From the NCBI RefSeq assembly GCF_003664995.1, contig NZ_JFHL01000005.1:62001-126000 (forward strand): a stretch of DNA of 64,000 bases, in the 5' to 3' direction. Made by a program: the position numbers and the translations under genes. The notes below the pieces were generated by a model, which was not told the DNA's origin, ran no database searches, and was given only the letters and a program-made list of their open reading frames with translations. How positions within the stretch are numbered: position 1 is the first letter of the stretch; every line of letters starts with the position of its first letter. Origin of the DNA: Mesotoga sp. BH458_6_3_2_1 (GTDB lineage Bacteria; Thermotogota; Thermotogae; Petrotogales; Kosmotogaceae). Positions 51,649 through 61,916 of the stretch are shown in pieces.

Positions 51649-52836
51649 ATGAGTGAGCTATTCAATAAAGAAGAGTTCTTGAAACGGTTAATAAAGAGGC
51701 TTCACGAAGAACCCGATAGCATCGAGAGCATAAGGGAAGATTTCATGAAGGTGGTAAGAGAGCTTACACCGGTAGAGATCGCTCAGGTTGAGCAGAAGCT
51801 TGTGGAAGAAGGCATGCCGGCAGAGAGCATACAGCTCATGTGTAATATCCATCTAGACGTATTCAAGGAAGCGTTGGACGAGGACGATATTAACGTTGAA
51901 CCCTGGCATCCCTTACATATACTGATTGAAGAGCATCGAGACATGCTGAACAAATCCAAGAAATTGAGGGATCTGGCCGGAAGGATCGGCAGCAATAGCG
52001 ACATTGAAGAAGCCGCTGAACGGCTTTCCTCTCTCCTGGATTACCTGGATCTTGTAGATCTGTATTTCTCGAAAGAGGAAAACGTGCTCTTTCCTTACCT
52101 CGAGAGACATGGTCTGGTTCAGCCTCCTGCGATAATGTGGAAGGAACACGACGACGTAAGAGAGTTGAGAAAGGCTCTTAAGAAGGAGTCTACGAGTGTT
52201 GGAGGCGATTTCAAGAGAATAAACGAGCTTGCAATAGCGATAGGCGAGATCTTCTCAAATCACATCTACAAGGAGCACAAGATCCTGTTCCCTTCATCAC
52301 TTAAACTGCTTTCACATGAGGAGTGGGAGGAAATAAGAACGCAGTTCGACGAAATCGGATATTTCGCGTTTGAACCGATGCCCTTCTCTTCTTCGGCAAG
52401 TGAACCTGAAGCCGAGACTTCAAGAGACGTTTTGAATCTCGGAAGCGGTTTCCTCAAACTAGAACAGCTTAAGCTACTTATGAACAACCTGCCTTTCGAC
52501 ATCACCTTCGTTGATGAAAACGACGTCGTCCGTTATTTCAGCGAGGGAAAGGAAAGAGCCTTCGTCAGAACGAGAGCCATAATCGGCAGGAAAGTGCAGA
52601 ACTGTCATCCTCAGAAGAGCGCTCACGTAGTTGAAAAGATTCTCTCCGACTTCAAGGAAGCAAAGAGAGACGTTGCAGAATTCTGGCTCAGTTTGGGGCC
52701 GAAGATGGTTCACATAAGGTATTTCGCTCTCAGAGATGAAGAAGGAAAGTACGCCGGTACGCTAGAGGTCACTCAAGAGATTTCGAAGATCAGGGCTCTG
52801 GAGGGAGAAAAGAGGATTTACGACCCTCTGGACTAG
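51649..52836 (+). CDS. DUF438 / hemerythrin-like / PAS-domain protein
   Basis: 395 residues: a DUF438 domain (about 8-75), an HHE hemerythrin-like four-helix domain (about 85-225; PLHILIEEHRDML, KEENVLFPYLERHG, WKEHDDVR, HIYKEHKILFP, giving the His/Glu ligands of a di-iron site), and a PAS-type domain (about 270-385; LPFDITFVDENDVVRYFS, VQNCHPQKSAHVV). Such proteins are thought to sense oxygen, nitric oxide or redox state. GGAGGTGAAG precedes the ATG. Confidence 0.88.
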   Translation: MSELFNKEEFLKRLIKRLHEEPDSIESIREDFMKVVRELTPVEIAQVEQKLVEEGMPAESIQLMCNIHLDVFKEALDEDDINVEPWHPLHILIEEHRDMLNKSKKLRDLAGRIGSNSDIEEAAERLSSLLDYLDLVDLYFSKEENVLFPYLERHGLVQPPAIMWKEHDDVRELRKALKKESTSVGGDFKRINELAIAIGEIFSNHIYKEHKILFPSSLKLLSHEEWEEIRTQFDEIGYFAFEPMPFSSSASEPEAETSRDVLNLGSGFLKLEQLKLLMNNLPFDITFVDENDVVRYFSEGKERAFVRTRAIIGRKVQNCHPQKSAHVVEKILSDFKEAKRDVAEFWLSLGPKMVHIRYFALRDEEGKYAGTLEVTQEISKIRALEGEKRIYDPLD

Positions 52837-52928
52837 CGAGAGACCTGTCAAATTCAAAACCAGGAGCAGATATTGTAGAATAGAGTGTACTCACTTTAGT
52901 CTTCAAATAACCTTTCGGAGGTATCGCG

Positions 52929-54056
52929 ATGATTCGCAGAGACATGGGAAAGACCAAAGAGAAAGTATCTGCACTGGGTTTTGGTTGCATGAGGCTGCCC
53001 ACACTCGACGATCAGTCAATAGATGTTGACGAAGCTAAGAAGATGCTGAGATTTGCAGTGGATAATGGCGTCGATTACGTAGACACTGCTTGGGGATACC
53101 ATAATGGCCAGAGCGAACCATTCGTTGGTCTTGCTCTTCAGGAAGGCTATAGAGATAAAGTAAAACTTGCTACTAAGCTTCCTAGCTGGCTAATCAAGAG
53201 TCGCGAAGATATGGATTATTATCTGAATGAGCAGCTGAAGAGATTGAGAACCGACGTGATCGACTTCTATCTGATCCATTCTCTGAACCGAAGATTCTGG
53301 AAGAATCTAAAGGAACACGATATCTTCGACTTCATGGATTCTGCTCTCTCAAGTGGCCGGATCCGACACATCGGTTTCTCCTTTCACGATACTCTTGATG
53401 TCTTCAAAGAGATAATTGATTCTTACGATTGGGAGTTCTGCCAGATACAATATAATTTCCTCGATACAGAGAATCAAGCCGGCGTTGAGGGTTTGGGATA
53501 CGCGTCAGATAGGGGAATCGGGATAGCGGTTATGGAACCCCTACGGGGAGGAAAACTGGCCAACAATGTTCGAAAGGATATTCGCCAAATCTGGCAGTCC
53601 GCCGAAATTCAGAGAACCCCTGCAGCCTGGGCGCTTAGATGGGTATGGAATGATCCAAGAGTGGGTGTTGTTCTGAGTGGGATGTCGACTATGGATCAGG
53701 TGAGAGAAAACATTGAAACGGCCAGAGAAGCTGCTCCAGATTCCTTGACTCCTTCTGAACTGGCAACGGTTGAAAGGGTTAAAGCGGAGTACATAAGGAG
53801 AATAAAGGTAAACTGCACGGGCTGCAGTTATTGCATGCCATGCCCGAGTGGCGTAGCGATTCCCACCTCCTTCGACTTTTTTAACGACGCCTTCATGTTT
53901 GACAACATCGAGGATCAGAAGAAGGTCTACTTGAGATTTGTCAAGGAGGAGAACAGAGCGTCCCGCTGTGTTGAGTGCGGGCGGTGCGAAGAGCTCTGTC
54001 CACAGAATATAGAGATAATCAAGAATCTCAAAGAAGTCTCCGCCCTCTTCGAATAA
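52929..54056 (+). CDS. Aldo/keto reductase with C-terminal 4Fe-4S domain
   Basis: 375 residues: an aldo-keto reductase barrel (about 1-280; LGFGCMRLPT, DYVDTAWGYHNGQSE with the catalytic Asp/Tyr, KLATKLPSW with Lys, FYLIHSL) and a C-terminal ferredoxin-like domain with CTGCSYCMPCPSGV (about 298) and CVECGRCEELCPQ (about 356). This two-part family is common in anaerobes; substrate unknown. GGAGGTATCGCG precedes the ATG. Confidence 0.9.
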   Translation: MIRRDMGKTKEKVSALGFGCMRLPTLDDQSIDVDEAKKMLRFAVDNGVDYVDTAWGYHNGQSEPFVGLALQEGYRDKVKLATKLPSWLIKSREDMDYYLNEQLKRLRTDVIDFYLIHSLNRRFWKNLKEHDIFDFMDSALSSGRIRHIGFSFHDTLDVFKEIIDSYDWEFCQIQYNFLDTENQAGVEGLGYASDRGIGIAVMEPLRGGKLANNVRKDIRQIWQSAEIQRTPAAWALRWVWNDPRVGVVLSGMSTMDQVRENIETAREAAPDSLTPSELATVERVKAEYIRRIKVNCTGCSYCMPCPSGVAIPTSFDFFNDAFMFDNIEDQKKVYLRFVKEENRASRCVECGRCEELCPQNIEIIKNLKEVSALFE

Positions 54057-54169
54057 GAGAGTCTTGACGGAGAGAATGTCTTTCGCGGCTGCGCTGCCTT
54101 TTTCTCTGATAGTGCTATATAATTGTGCCGTAATTGGGAACGTCACTAACCTCTAAGGGGGTAATATAG

Positions 54170-55519
54170 ATGACCGGAATAGTTCTTGCCGCTGGTCAGG
54201 GCACTAGGATGAAATCGAAGTATCCTAAAGTCATACATAGAATTCTCGACGTGCCTATGGTCAATTGGGTTGTATCGGCTCTTAGAAAGGCCGGTGCCGA
54301 CAGAATAGTCGTTGTAACCGGATACGAAGCCTCGATGGTCGAAGATATTCTCGATGACGACATCATCTCAGTGAGGCAGAATCCCCAGCTTGGAACGGGC
54401 CACGCGGTTATGACCGCCGTCGATTATCTGGACGACGAAGAGATAGTCGTTATTGCTGGAGACGAACCTTTGGTACGGCCCTCGACACTTAAAGAACTTG
54501 TCTTTGCTAGGGGTGAAAAAGATCTTGATGTCGTCTTCTTGACTATGAAACCATCCGATCCGACAGGATACGGAAGGGTCGTCAAAGATGGAAACAGGGT
54601 GAAGATTGTAGAACACAGAGATGCAGATCCAGAGACGAGAAAGATCAACGAAGTCAACTCCGCAATTTACGCTTTCAGAGGAAGCTTCCTAAGGTCGGCA
54701 ATCAGCAGACTGTCGAACAACAATGATCAGAAGGAGTACTACCTGACAGACACCGTAGCTATGGCAGAGAAAGCCGATACGATCATTGTCGAAGATGCAA
54801 GGGAAGTCCTTGGCGTGAATGACAGGATTCAACTGGCCGAAATAAATTCGATAGCTCAGAGAAGGATAAATGAGGAGCTCATGAAGAACGGTGTAACTCT
54901 GGTTAATCCTACCACCTGTTACATTGGACCTGAAGTTCAGATCGGTATTGACACCGTAATTGAACCTATGGTTTTCATTACAGGAAGGACCACCATTGGC
55001 GAAGGTTGTCTGATTGGTCCGATGACGAGAATCGAGAACTCGAAAATAGAAGACAATGTGGAAATCGTAAGATCCGAGGTTTCCTCGGCGGATGTACGTT
55101 CAGGAGCAAGAGTCGGCCCGCTTTCCAGACTCAGACCCGGTGCGGTAGTTATGAACGATGCTCACGTCGGCAACTTTGTGGAATTGAAGAAGACCGTCCT
55201 TGGAAGAAGATCAAAGGCGCAGCATTTGACCTATCTGGGTGACACGAATGTTGGGGAAGATGTGAACATTGGAGCGGGTACAATAACCTGCAATTACGAC
55301 GGAAAGAACAAACACAAGACCGAGATCAGTGATAGAGCGTTTATCGGCAGTAACACAGCTTTAGTTGCCCCGGTGAAGATCGGTGAGAACTCTGTGATAG
55401 CAGCCGGTTCTGCGATTACCGAAGATGTCCCGCCCAACTCACTTGCGTTTGGTAGAGCGAGGCAAGTCGTAAAAGAAGGAAGATTCTCAAATAATAATGG
55501 GCAGGAGGAGAAAAGCTGA
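54170..55519 (+). CDS. glmU: Bifunctional GlmU: N-acetylglucosamine-1-phosphate uridylyltransferase / glucosamine-1-phosphate acetyltransferase
   Basis: 449 residues. N-terminal pyrophosphorylase domain ([18 protein letters not shown] at the start, QLGTGHAV near 72) and a C-terminal left-handed beta-helix of hexapeptide repeats (from about 250; [23 protein letters not shown] near 365 is the acetyltransferase site). It makes UDP-GlcNAc for peptidoglycan. A TATAAT at 54118-54123 is a likely -10 box. The stop overlaps the prs start by 1 bp (TGATG). Confidence 0.95.
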   Translation: MTGIVLAAGQGTRMKSKYPKVIHRILDVPMVNWVVSALRKAGADRIVVVTGYEASMVEDILDDDIISVRQNPQLGTGHAVMTAVDYLDDEEIVVIAGDEPLVRPSTLKELVFARGEKDLDVVFLTMKPSDPTGYGRVVKDGNRVKIVEHRDADPETRKINEVNSAIYAFRGSFLRSAISRLSNNNDQKEYYLTDTVAMAEKADTIIVEDAREVLGVNDRIQLAEINSIAQRRINEELMKNGVTLVNPTTCYIGPEVQIGIDTVIEPMVFITGRTTIGEGCLIGPMTRIENSKIEDNVEIVRSEVSSADVRSGARVGPLSRLRPGAVVMNDAHVGNFVELKKTVLGRRSKAQHLTYLGDTNVGEDVNIGAGTITCNYDGKNKHKTEISDRAFIGSNTALVAPVKIGENSVIAAGSAITEDVPPNSLAFGRARQVVKEGRFSNNNGQEEKS

Positions 55520-56466
55520 TGCCTTACCAGACAAACGAGATGAAAGTATTCGCTGGTTCTGCGAGCCTACCTTTGGCAGAGAAGATCTCGCAACATCTTG
55601 GAATTAGGCTTGGAGATTGCAGAACAAAGAGGTTTTCCGACGGCGAGATAAATTTGAAGATTGACGAGACGGTCAGGGGCCACGATATCTTTATAATTCA
55701 GTCCACATGTAGCCCGGCCAACGAGAACCTCATGGAGCTACTCATAATGATCGATGCCTTTAGAAGAGCTTCAGCCCATTCAATTGCCGCCGTAATCCCA
55801 TACTATGGTTACGCACGTCAGGATCGAAAGGCAAGAGGCCGCGATCCAATTACTGCAAAACTGGTGGCGAATCTTCTCACGACTTCAGGAGCGAGCAGAC
55901 TAATCACCATAGATTTGCATGCCGAGCAAATACAGGGGTTCTTCGATATCCCCGTCGATAATCTGTGGTCTTTCCCCGCCTTTTTCAGGTTCTTCAACCA
56001 GGGACGGTTCGACAGAGAAAAAATGGCGGTCATTTCTCCTGACATCGGAGGAGTGAAGCGGGCGAGCAAGTTTGCGGCGAAACTCGGTGTTCCTCTTGCT
56101 ATTCTAGACAAGAGAAGACCAAAGGACAACGTTGCCGAAATGGTACACATAATAGGCGATGTCGAGGGAAAGACAGCAATAATCTTTGATGATATAATTG
56201 ACACCGGCCGTTCACTGGTTGAGGCAGCAAAGATGCTAAAATCCAACGGTGCGAAGAAGATCTATGCCTGTGCCACCCATGGCGTCCTCTCCGGCGAGGC
56301 GACAAAGATAATTGCGGAGTCGGAGATTGAGAAGGTCTTCATTACTGACACGATATATCATGAAGATCTTCCTGACAACATAATGGTGTTGTCTATTGCT
56401 CCGTTATTGGCGGAAGCATTAACCCGTGTCAGGAAAAATCTTTCGGTGAGTATTTTGTTCAGATAG
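55519..56466 (+). CDS. prs: Ribose-phosphate pyrophosphokinase
   Basis: 315 residues of the class I PRPP synthetase family. YGYARQDRKARGRDPITAK (about 95-113) is the ATP loop, DLHAEQIQGFF (about 131) holds the metal/ribose-5-phosphate residues, and IIFDDIIDTGRSL (about 217-229) is the PRPP-binding motif. It makes PRPP for nucleotide synthesis. glmU-prs-rplY-pth is a gene order found widely in bacteria. Confidence 0.95.
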   Translation: MPYQTNEMKVFAGSASLPLAEKISQHLGIRLGDCRTKRFSDGEINLKIDETVRGHDIFIIQSTCSPANENLMELLIMIDAFRRASAHSIAAVIPYYGYARQDRKARGRDPITAKLVANLLTTSGASRLITIDLHAEQIQGFFDIPVDNLWSFPAFFRFFNQGRFDREKMAVISPDIGGVKRASKFAAKLGVPLAILDKRRPKDNVAEMVHIIGDVEGKTAIIFDDIIDTGRSLVEAAKMLKSNGAKKIYACATHGVLSGEATKIIAESEIEKVFITDTIYHEDLPDNIMVLSIAPLLAEALTRVRKNLSVSILFR

Positions 56467-56479
56467 AGGAGGGAAACAA

Positions 56480-57124
56480 ATGCACGAAATAAATCTCGTT
56501 GCTGAACCGCGCAACGGTGAAACGAAAGCGAAAATCCTGGTAAATCAAGGCAGGATCCCTGCAGTGGTTTACGGACCAGAAATGGAAACGATTTCCATAA
56601 GTCTGGATAAGGTCGAGGTCTTGAGAATTATGAACAGGGTTGCAGAGACGACTTCAATAGTTCTCTCTCTTGATGGCAAGGAGTACCGCGCCTTTCTCAA
56701 GGGAGTTCAGAGAGACAAGGTTACCGACTCGGTTATGCATCTCGACTTTTTCATTCCTTCCAGTGGTCACAAAATGGAGCTTCATATTCCAATCAAGTTG
56801 AAGGGCACGCCAATCGGAGTTGAAAAGGGAGGAATCGTCGATCATATTATCAATGAACTTCCTGTCTCCGTTCTTCCAAAGGATATTGTGGAAGAGATAG
56901 TTGTGGATGTAAGTTCCTTTGATGTTGGTCACGTTCTCAGGGTTGGAGATCTGGAGATTCCCGAAGGTATAAAACCATTGCTTGACGATGAAGATGCGAT
57001 CATGCTCATTGCTCTTCCAAGAGCAGCTAAGGAAGTTGAAGAGGAAGAGGTTGAAGAGCTTGAAGAAGATGTCGAGCCTGAAGTAATAAACAAGGGAAAG
57101 AAAGAAGAGGAAGAAGAGGAATAG
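56480..57124 (+). CDS. rplY: Ribosomal protein L25 (CTC/TL5 form)
   Basis: 214 residues: N-terminal L25 5S-rRNA-binding domain (about 1-90; QGRIPAVVYGP near 26) and a C-terminal TL5/CTC domain (about 95-185), then an acidic Glu-rich tail with VEEEEVEELEEDVEPE-type sequence. The long CTC form is the usual one outside the enteric bacteria. GGAGGGAAAC precedes the ATG. Confidence 0.93.
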   Translation: MHEINLVAEPRNGETKAKILVNQGRIPAVVYGPEMETISISLDKVEVLRIMNRVAETTSIVLSLDGKEYRAFLKGVQRDKVTDSVMHLDFFIPSSGHKMELHIPIKLKGTPIGVEKGGIVDHIINELPVSVLPKDIVEEIVVDVSSFDVGHVLRVGDLEIPEGIKPLLDDEDAIMLIALPRAAKEVEEEEVEELEEDVEPEVINKGKKEEEEEE

Positions 57125-57127
57125 AGA

Positions 57128-57703
57128 GTGTTCCTTTTTGTTGGACTGGGAAATCCTGGCCCACGTTATGCGCTTACGAGACATAACGTGGGTTTTCTCT
57201 TCGTAGACGAGATGATCAAGCTAGGCCTCAGAAAAACCATTCAGAAGAGGATCTACGAAGCCTATCTTCTTGAGGGTGAAGAGAAACTCTATGTGGCGAA
57301 GCCTCTCACTTTCATGAACCTCAGCGGCGTTGCCGTAAGGATGATGCTGAAGGATCTCAACTTTTCCGATGGCGACACTCTCGTACTCGTTTATGACGAC
57401 GTATGGATACCCCTTGGAAGAATACGAATCAGAGAAAGTGGTTCAGACGGTGGACACAATGGGTTGAAGTCGGTGATTTCGGAGATCGGCACAAAAGACT
57501 TTCCCCGAATAAGAATTGGAGTGGGACCACTGCCTGAATACGGAGATATGGTAGACTACGTACTCGGCAAATTCAGCAACGATGAATACGAAAGGGTAAG
57601 CAGGGCAATTGATCTCTCGGTAACCGCCGCAAAGGAGCTGGTTATCGGTGATATCAGAAAAGTAATGTCGATCTACAACGGTATCGAAACGATTGATTCC
57701 TGA
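57128..57703 (+). CDS. pth: Peptidyl-tRNA hydrolase
   Basis: 191 residues from a GTG 3 bp after the rplY stop. FVGLGNPGPRYALTRHNVGF carries the catalytic His, then PLTFMNLSGVAVR and VYDDVWIPLGRIRIRESGSDGGHNGLKS are the other signature regions. It frees tRNA from prematurely released peptidyl-tRNA. Confidence 0.95.
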   Translation: MFLFVGLGNPGPRYALTRHNVGFLFVDEMIKLGLRKTIQKRIYEAYLLEGEEKLYVAKPLTFMNLSGVAVRMMLKDLNFSDGDTLVLVYDDVWIPLGRIRIRESGSDGGHNGLKSVISEIGTKDFPRIRIGVGPLPEYGDMVDYVLGKFSNDEYERVSRAIDLSVTAAKELVIGDIRKVMSIYNGIETIDS

Positions 57704-57706
57704 TTT

Positions 57707-57739
57707 AGAGACTTCTATATGTTTTGTCTCTTCTTTTTT
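57707..57739 (+). terminator. Candidate terminator after pth
   Basis: A 6-bp stem AGAGAC (57707-57712) / GTCTCT (57726-57731) with a 13-base loop and a T-rich tail, overlapping the 3' end of convergent uvrB. Modest stem, so medium confidence. Confidence 0.5.
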
Positions 57740-59721
57740 AGGCTGTGCATCTCATCTCTCAGGATAGCCGCGTCTTCAAACCTGAGCTCCCCTGCGGCTC
57801 TTATCATCTCTTCGTTGAGAAGTGCAACGTAATCGTCGTAATCGAGAGACTCCTTAAGTGCAAGGACACCCTCCAGGTAAGTTGCTCTAGCCTTATCTTC
57901 CCGCTCTTTATTGAGATCTTCTCCGGCAAACTCTTCGAAGATATTTCTGTATAGCGGCTTCACTATTGTTTCGGGAGTGATATTATGCTCTTTGTTGTAG
58001 ATTAGTTGCTTTAGTCTTCTTCTGTTGGTCTCATCTATTGCCCTCTTCATAGAGCCGGTTACAGTATCGCCGTACAGAATTACCTGACCGTTGATGTTTC
58101 TGGCCGCCCTTCCAATTGTTTGAACCAGAGTAGTCTCCGAGCGTAGAAAACCCTCTTTGTCGGCATCCATTATCGCAACCAGAGAGACTTCGGGAAGATC
58201 CAGCCCTTCTCTCAAAAGGTTCACCCCTACCACAACCTCCACAGTTCCGTCTCTAAGTTTCCTCAATACCTCGACTCTCTCGATTGCATCGAGCTCGGAA
58301 TGAAGATACTCCGCCTTAATCCCGATTTCGTTCAAATAGTCCGAAAGCATTTCTGCCGCCTTTTTCGTCAAGACAGTGACCAATGCTCGTTCATTTCTCT
58401 TCTTGACTGTTCTCATCCTTTCTATGAAGTCGTCGACCTGACTCTCGGTTGGATGAACTATAACTTCGGGGTCAATGAGACCCGTCGGCCTTATAACCTG
58501 GTCGATTACTCTCGAAGAATGTTCGACCTCAAAGTTTCCAGGAGTTGCAGAGACGAATATTATCTGACCTACGGTGCTGAGAAACTCTTCAAATCTTAAA
58601 GGACGATTGTCAAAGGCAGCGGGCAGCCTGAAGCCGTAGTCAACGAGGTTCTTCTTTCTCGAGTAGTCTCCCCTGTACATGGCCCCCAGTTGAGGGACTC
58701 CGATATGAGACTCGTCAATGAATGTAATGAACTTTTCTCTATCAAAGTAATCGAGCAGGGTGTACGGTCTCTCTCCTGGCATTCGACCATCGAAAAACCT
58801 CGAGTAGTTCTCGATTCCCGAGCAGTAACCAACGCTCGAAAGCATCTCCATATCGTATGTCGTACGCTGCTTCAATCTCTGAGCTTCGAGATATTTCCCC
58901 TCTCTTTCAAGCTGCTTGATCCTCTCTTCAAGTTCGCTCTCTATATTCCTCATAGCTCCGGAAATCTTTTCCTGAGTTGTAACGAATTCCTTTGCAGGAT
59001 ATATAGTCACCATATCGAGCTCTTCTATCGTCTTTCTGTTGATTGGATCGAAGGTGACAATCCTTTCTATCTCATCATCAAAGAAGTAGAGCCTTATTCC
59101 AAAATCCTCGTATGGGGGGAAGATTTCAAAGATCTCTCCTTTAACGTGAAATACTCCTCCCACGTAGATGTCTTCGGAACGATTGTATTGAATGTTTGCC
59201 AGCCGAAGGGCGAGCTCCTTTCGGTTAAATGTATTTCCGCGTTCGATATGGATATTCATCGTTGCAAAGTCTCTCGGATCACCGCTCGCATAGATTGCGG
59301 AGACGCTTGCAAGGACGACGGTGTCGTTTCTGGTCAGAACGGACTTCAGAGTAGAGATTCTCATCCTTTCCAGTGTTTCGTTTATCTCGGCTTCCTTTTC
59401 AATAAAGAGGTCCTTGGATGGTATGTACGATTCGGGCATGTAATAGTCGTAATAGCTTATGAAAAGTTCTACTTTGTTTTTCGGAAAGAAAGTCTTGAAC
59501 TCTCTGTACAGTTGAGCAACGAGGGTCTTGTTTGGAGAAATGACTATGGCCGGTCGTTGAAGGGAGCTTATTAGGTTTGCCATCGTGAAAGTCTTTCCCG
59601 AGCCGGTAACTCCCAGGAGAGTCTGAAATCTGTCGCCGCTTTGGAGTCCTTCGATCAGTTTTTCGATAGCCTGCGGTTGGTCGCCCTGAGGTTTGTACGA
59701 AGAATCAAGTTCGAAGAGCAC
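57715..59721 (-). CDS. uvrB: Excinuclease ABC subunit B
   Basis: 668 residues from the GTG at 59721, which has AAAGGAG upstream; the longer TTG start at 59739 would include that ribosome site in the coding region. [13 protein letters not shown] is Walker [13 protein letters not shown] the beta-hairpin that locks damaged DNA, and the C-terminal UVR domain ([22 protein letters not shown]) contacts UvrC. It performs damage verification in nucleotide excision repair. Length is typical. Confidence 0.95.
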   Translation of the reverse strand: MLFELDSSYKPQGDQPQAIEKLIEGLQSGDRFQTLLGVTGSGKTFTMANLISSLQRPAIVISPNKTLVAQLYREFKTFFPKNKVELFISYYDYYMPESYIPSKDLFIEKEAEINETLERMRISTLKSVLTRNDTVVLASVSAIYASGDPRDFATMNIHIERGNTFNRKELALRLANIQYNRSEDIYVGGVFHVKGEIFEIFPPYEDFGIRLYFFDDEIERIVTFDPINRKTIEELDMVTIYPAKEFVTTQEKISGAMRNIESELEERIKQLEREGKYLEAQRLKQRTTYDMEMLSSVGYCSGIENYSRFFDGRMPGERPYTLLDYFDREKFITFIDESHIGVPQLGAMYRGDYSRKKNLVDYGFRLPAAFDNRPLRFEEFLSTVGQIIFVSATPGNFEVEHSSRVIDQVIRPTGLIDPEVIVHPTESQVDDFIERMRTVKKRNERALVTVLTKKAAEMLSDYLNEIGIKAEYLHSELDAIERVEVLRKLRDGTVEVVVGVNLLREGLDLPEVSLVAIMDADKEGFLRSETTLVQTIGRAARNINGQVILYGDTVTGSMKRAIDETNRRRLKQLIYNKEHNITPETIVKPLYRNIFEEFAGEDLNKEREDKARATYLEGVLALKESLDYDDYVALLNEEMIRAAGELRFEDAAILRDEMHSLKKKRQNI

Positions 59722-59810
59722 CAGATCAACTCCTTTCAATCGTAATGGTGAACAATTTTACACCATGCAGTCAGTTGTTTTCAATCGAGAAGACAATCGA
59801 TTTCTTCAGC

Positions 59811-59990
59811 TCAGAAGAAATTACCGGTGGCCCTCAGGCGCTTCAGAATAAAGCGTCTTTCAATGGGTGAAGGGACTTCTGGACATTTTATGAGATACTT
59901 CGCTCGAAGAGACTTACCGTTATTTCTCTTCGAATCGCTCTGCCATAAAGACTCTCTGCCGCCAAAGCAGGTTCTCTTACGCAGTGCCAT
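59811..59990 (-). CDS. Small basic hypothetical protein between ruvA and uvrB
   Basis: 59 residues, very rich in Arg and Lys, from the ATG at 59990 with GAGGAA five bases upstream; it starts 29 bp after the ruvA stop on the same strand. Contains one CFGG and one KCPEVPSP motif and a C-terminal RRFILKRLRATGNFF. I recognise no family. The good ribosome site and tight position support a real gene; comparison with relatives would settle it. Confidence 0.45.
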   Translation of the reverse strand: MALRKRTCFGGRESLWQSDSKRNNGKSLRAKYLIKCPEVPSPIERRFILKRLRATGNFF

Positions 59991-60019
59991 AAGGTTCCTC
60001 AAGTGTTTCGCTGCACGTC

Positions 60020-60613
60020 CTACTTTCTTATTTCTTTGAGGGCCCTCTTGAGCAACTCCTGGGTATCAATCTCTTTGTTCTCTTTCAAGATCTTGACAAC
60101 GACCTTCCTGGCCTGGTTTTCATCGAAACCGAGGGATGTCAGTGCGACCATCGCCTCTTCACCCTGGGAACGCTGTACGGCTGGCACTTCATCTCCACTT
60201 TCTATTTCCGATGTTTCTATTAAAGAGGCTATCTCAACTATCATTCTCTCGGCGGTCTTCTTCCCAATTCCCGGAAGTGAAGATAGCTCGGCTACGTTTT
60301 TCGAGGAAATTATGTGTTTTATTCTCGAAGGAGAAGCGGAAGACAAGATCTTCATGGCGGATTTCGGACCTATTTTGCTGGCCTTCAGCAAGATGTTGAA
60401 CAGCTCTTTCTCTTCATTGTCGATGAAACCATATAGTTCTGGCGGTCTGTCCTGTGAGTAGGCCATGAATGTTAGAAAGTAGAACTCCTTCTCTCCTGTA
60501 AGCTTCCCGATAGTATTCGGAGTGCAGTTAAGTCTGAAAAACAGACCCCCCACCTGCACTACGACTTCAGATTCCCTTATCTCCTTTACCCGTCCCTCAA
60601 TGCCTTCCAGCAC
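60020..60613 (-). CDS. ruvA: Holliday junction helicase subunit RuvA
   Basis: 197 residues from a GTG. N-terminal OB fold (MLEGIEGRVKEI, GGLFFRLNCTPNTI), two helix-hairpin-helix motifs (LLKASKIGPKSAMKIL and LPGIGKKTAERMIVE) and a C-terminal RuvB-binding domain (ALTSLGFDENQARKVV). It binds four-way junctions in recombination. It overlaps folC by 17 bp. Confidence 0.95.
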   Translation of the reverse strand: MLEGIEGRVKEIRESEVVVQVGGLFFRLNCTPNTIGKLTGEKEFYFLTFMAYSQDRPPELYGFIDNEEKELFNILLKASKIGPKSAMKILSSASPSRIKHIISSKNVAELSSLPGIGKKTAERMIVEIASLIETSEIESGDEVPAVQRSQGEEAMVALTSLGFDENQARKVVVKILKENKEIDTQELLKRALKEIRK

Positions 60614-61916
60614 TTTCCTTCACTCCAGTCAGGCTGTTTCTTATCTCGCTAACGAGATAGAGAGAACCACAAACGAGAATCTTTTCCGAAGTACTTAGAG
60701 CCGTCTCAAAAGCTGCCTCGTGAGACTCGACGAGATCCACGAATGAACAATACTTTCTCCACGTATCGGCTACTCTTTCGGGATGAACGCTTCTGTGATT
60801 TGGCACTCTGCATACGACAACTCTGTCTGTGATCTTCGAAAGCGTTCTGATGTTGCTCTCATAATCCTTATCGTCCAGGCTTCCAAAAAGAAGCGTAACC
60901 TTTTCTTTGGGAAAATACCTCTCCACAGTCTTTCTGAGAACTTTAGCGGCCTCGGGATTATGGGCGCCGTCAAGCACAACAGTTTTCGAGTTTATACTGA
61001 AGACCTCGAATCTCCCGGGCCAGCGGACATTTACCAAAGCTTCTCTCAAGCACCTCTCATCCACTTCATTGCCCATTTTTTCCAGTCCAATTTCCGTGGT
61101 CTTTATTGCAATGGCCGCGTTTGCAATCTGGTGCTCTCCATTGAGTCTGATCCGAAGATTTCGAATCGTCTTGTCTCCACGATAGTCGAAAGTGTTGTTA
61201 TTTATAGCGTACTCTCTTCCGTACGCGTCGAAATCCCTCTGGTAGAAGAAGGTTGGAGCATCAAGTCTTCCGGCCGTTTCGGAAACAATTCTCCTGATTG
61301 CCGGTCTCGTGATTCCAGATACTACCGGGCTATTGACCTTGATGATTCCCGATTTCTCTCTTGCTATTTTTTCTTCGGAATCGCCGAGAATTGCAGTGTG
61401 ATCCAATCCAACGCTGGTAATAACCGAAACAAGGGAGGAAGCAATAACATTGCTTGCATCGAATCTACCTCCAAGCCCGACCTCGAGGACTACGGCGTCG
61501 CACTTCTGTTCTTTAAAATGCAAGAAGCTCATTGCAGTCACTACTTCAAAGAAACTGGGGGCATACTCCTCTCCCTTTCTGTCCATCTTCGCGAGAAAGG
61601 GCTGGAGTTTTCTAAGAGTTTTACAGACATCTTCTTCGGAAATATCGCGTCCGTCGACCTGGATCCTTTCTCTGAAAGTCGTTATGTGAGGCGAGATATT
61701 CAGCCCGGTCTTAAAACCATGAGACGTTAGGATCGATCTCGTAATTTCGGCAACGCTTCCCTTTCCGTTTGTGCCAGTTATATGCACTATAGGATATGAT
61801 TCTTGGGGATTCCCGAGAAGTTCCAGAAGCTCTCTGATTCTGTATAGACCATACTTGATCTTTCCATAAGGTCTCGAATTGTATAGATAATGGATAGCTT
61901 CTGAGTATGTTTTCAT
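60597..61916 (-). CDS. folC: Folylpolyglutamate synthase / dihydrofolate synthase family
   Basis: 439 residues of the Mur ligase superfamily. HITGTNGKGSVAEI (about 47-60) is the ATP loop, HITTFRERIQVDG (about 82) and EVGLGGRFDASNVI (about 150) are FolC motifs, and VLDGAHNPEAAKVL (about 320) lies in the C-terminal domain. It adds glutamate to folates. It overlaps valS by 4 bp (ATGA), a neighbour pair common in bacteria. Confidence 0.93.
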   Translation of the reverse strand: MKTYSEAIHYLYNSRPYGKIKYGLYRIRELLELLGNPQESYPIVHITGTNGKGSVAEITRSILTSHGFKTGLNISPHITTFRERIQVDGRDISEEDVCKTLRKLQPFLAKMDRKGEEYAPSFFEVVTAMSFLHFKEQKCDAVVLEVGLGGRFDASNVIASSLVSVITSVGLDHTAILGDSEEKIAREKSGIIKVNSPVVSGITRPAIRRIVSETAGRLDAPTFFYQRDFDAYGREYAINNNTFDYRGDKTIRNLRIRLNGEHQIANAAIAIKTTEIGLEKMGNEVDERCLREALVNVRWPGRFEVFSINSKTVVLDGAHNPEAAKVLRKTVERYFPKEKVTLLFGSLDDKDYESNIRTLSKITDRVVVCRVPNHRSVHPERVADTWRKYCSFVDLVESHEAAFETALSTSEKILVCGSLYLVSEIRNSLTGVKESAGRH

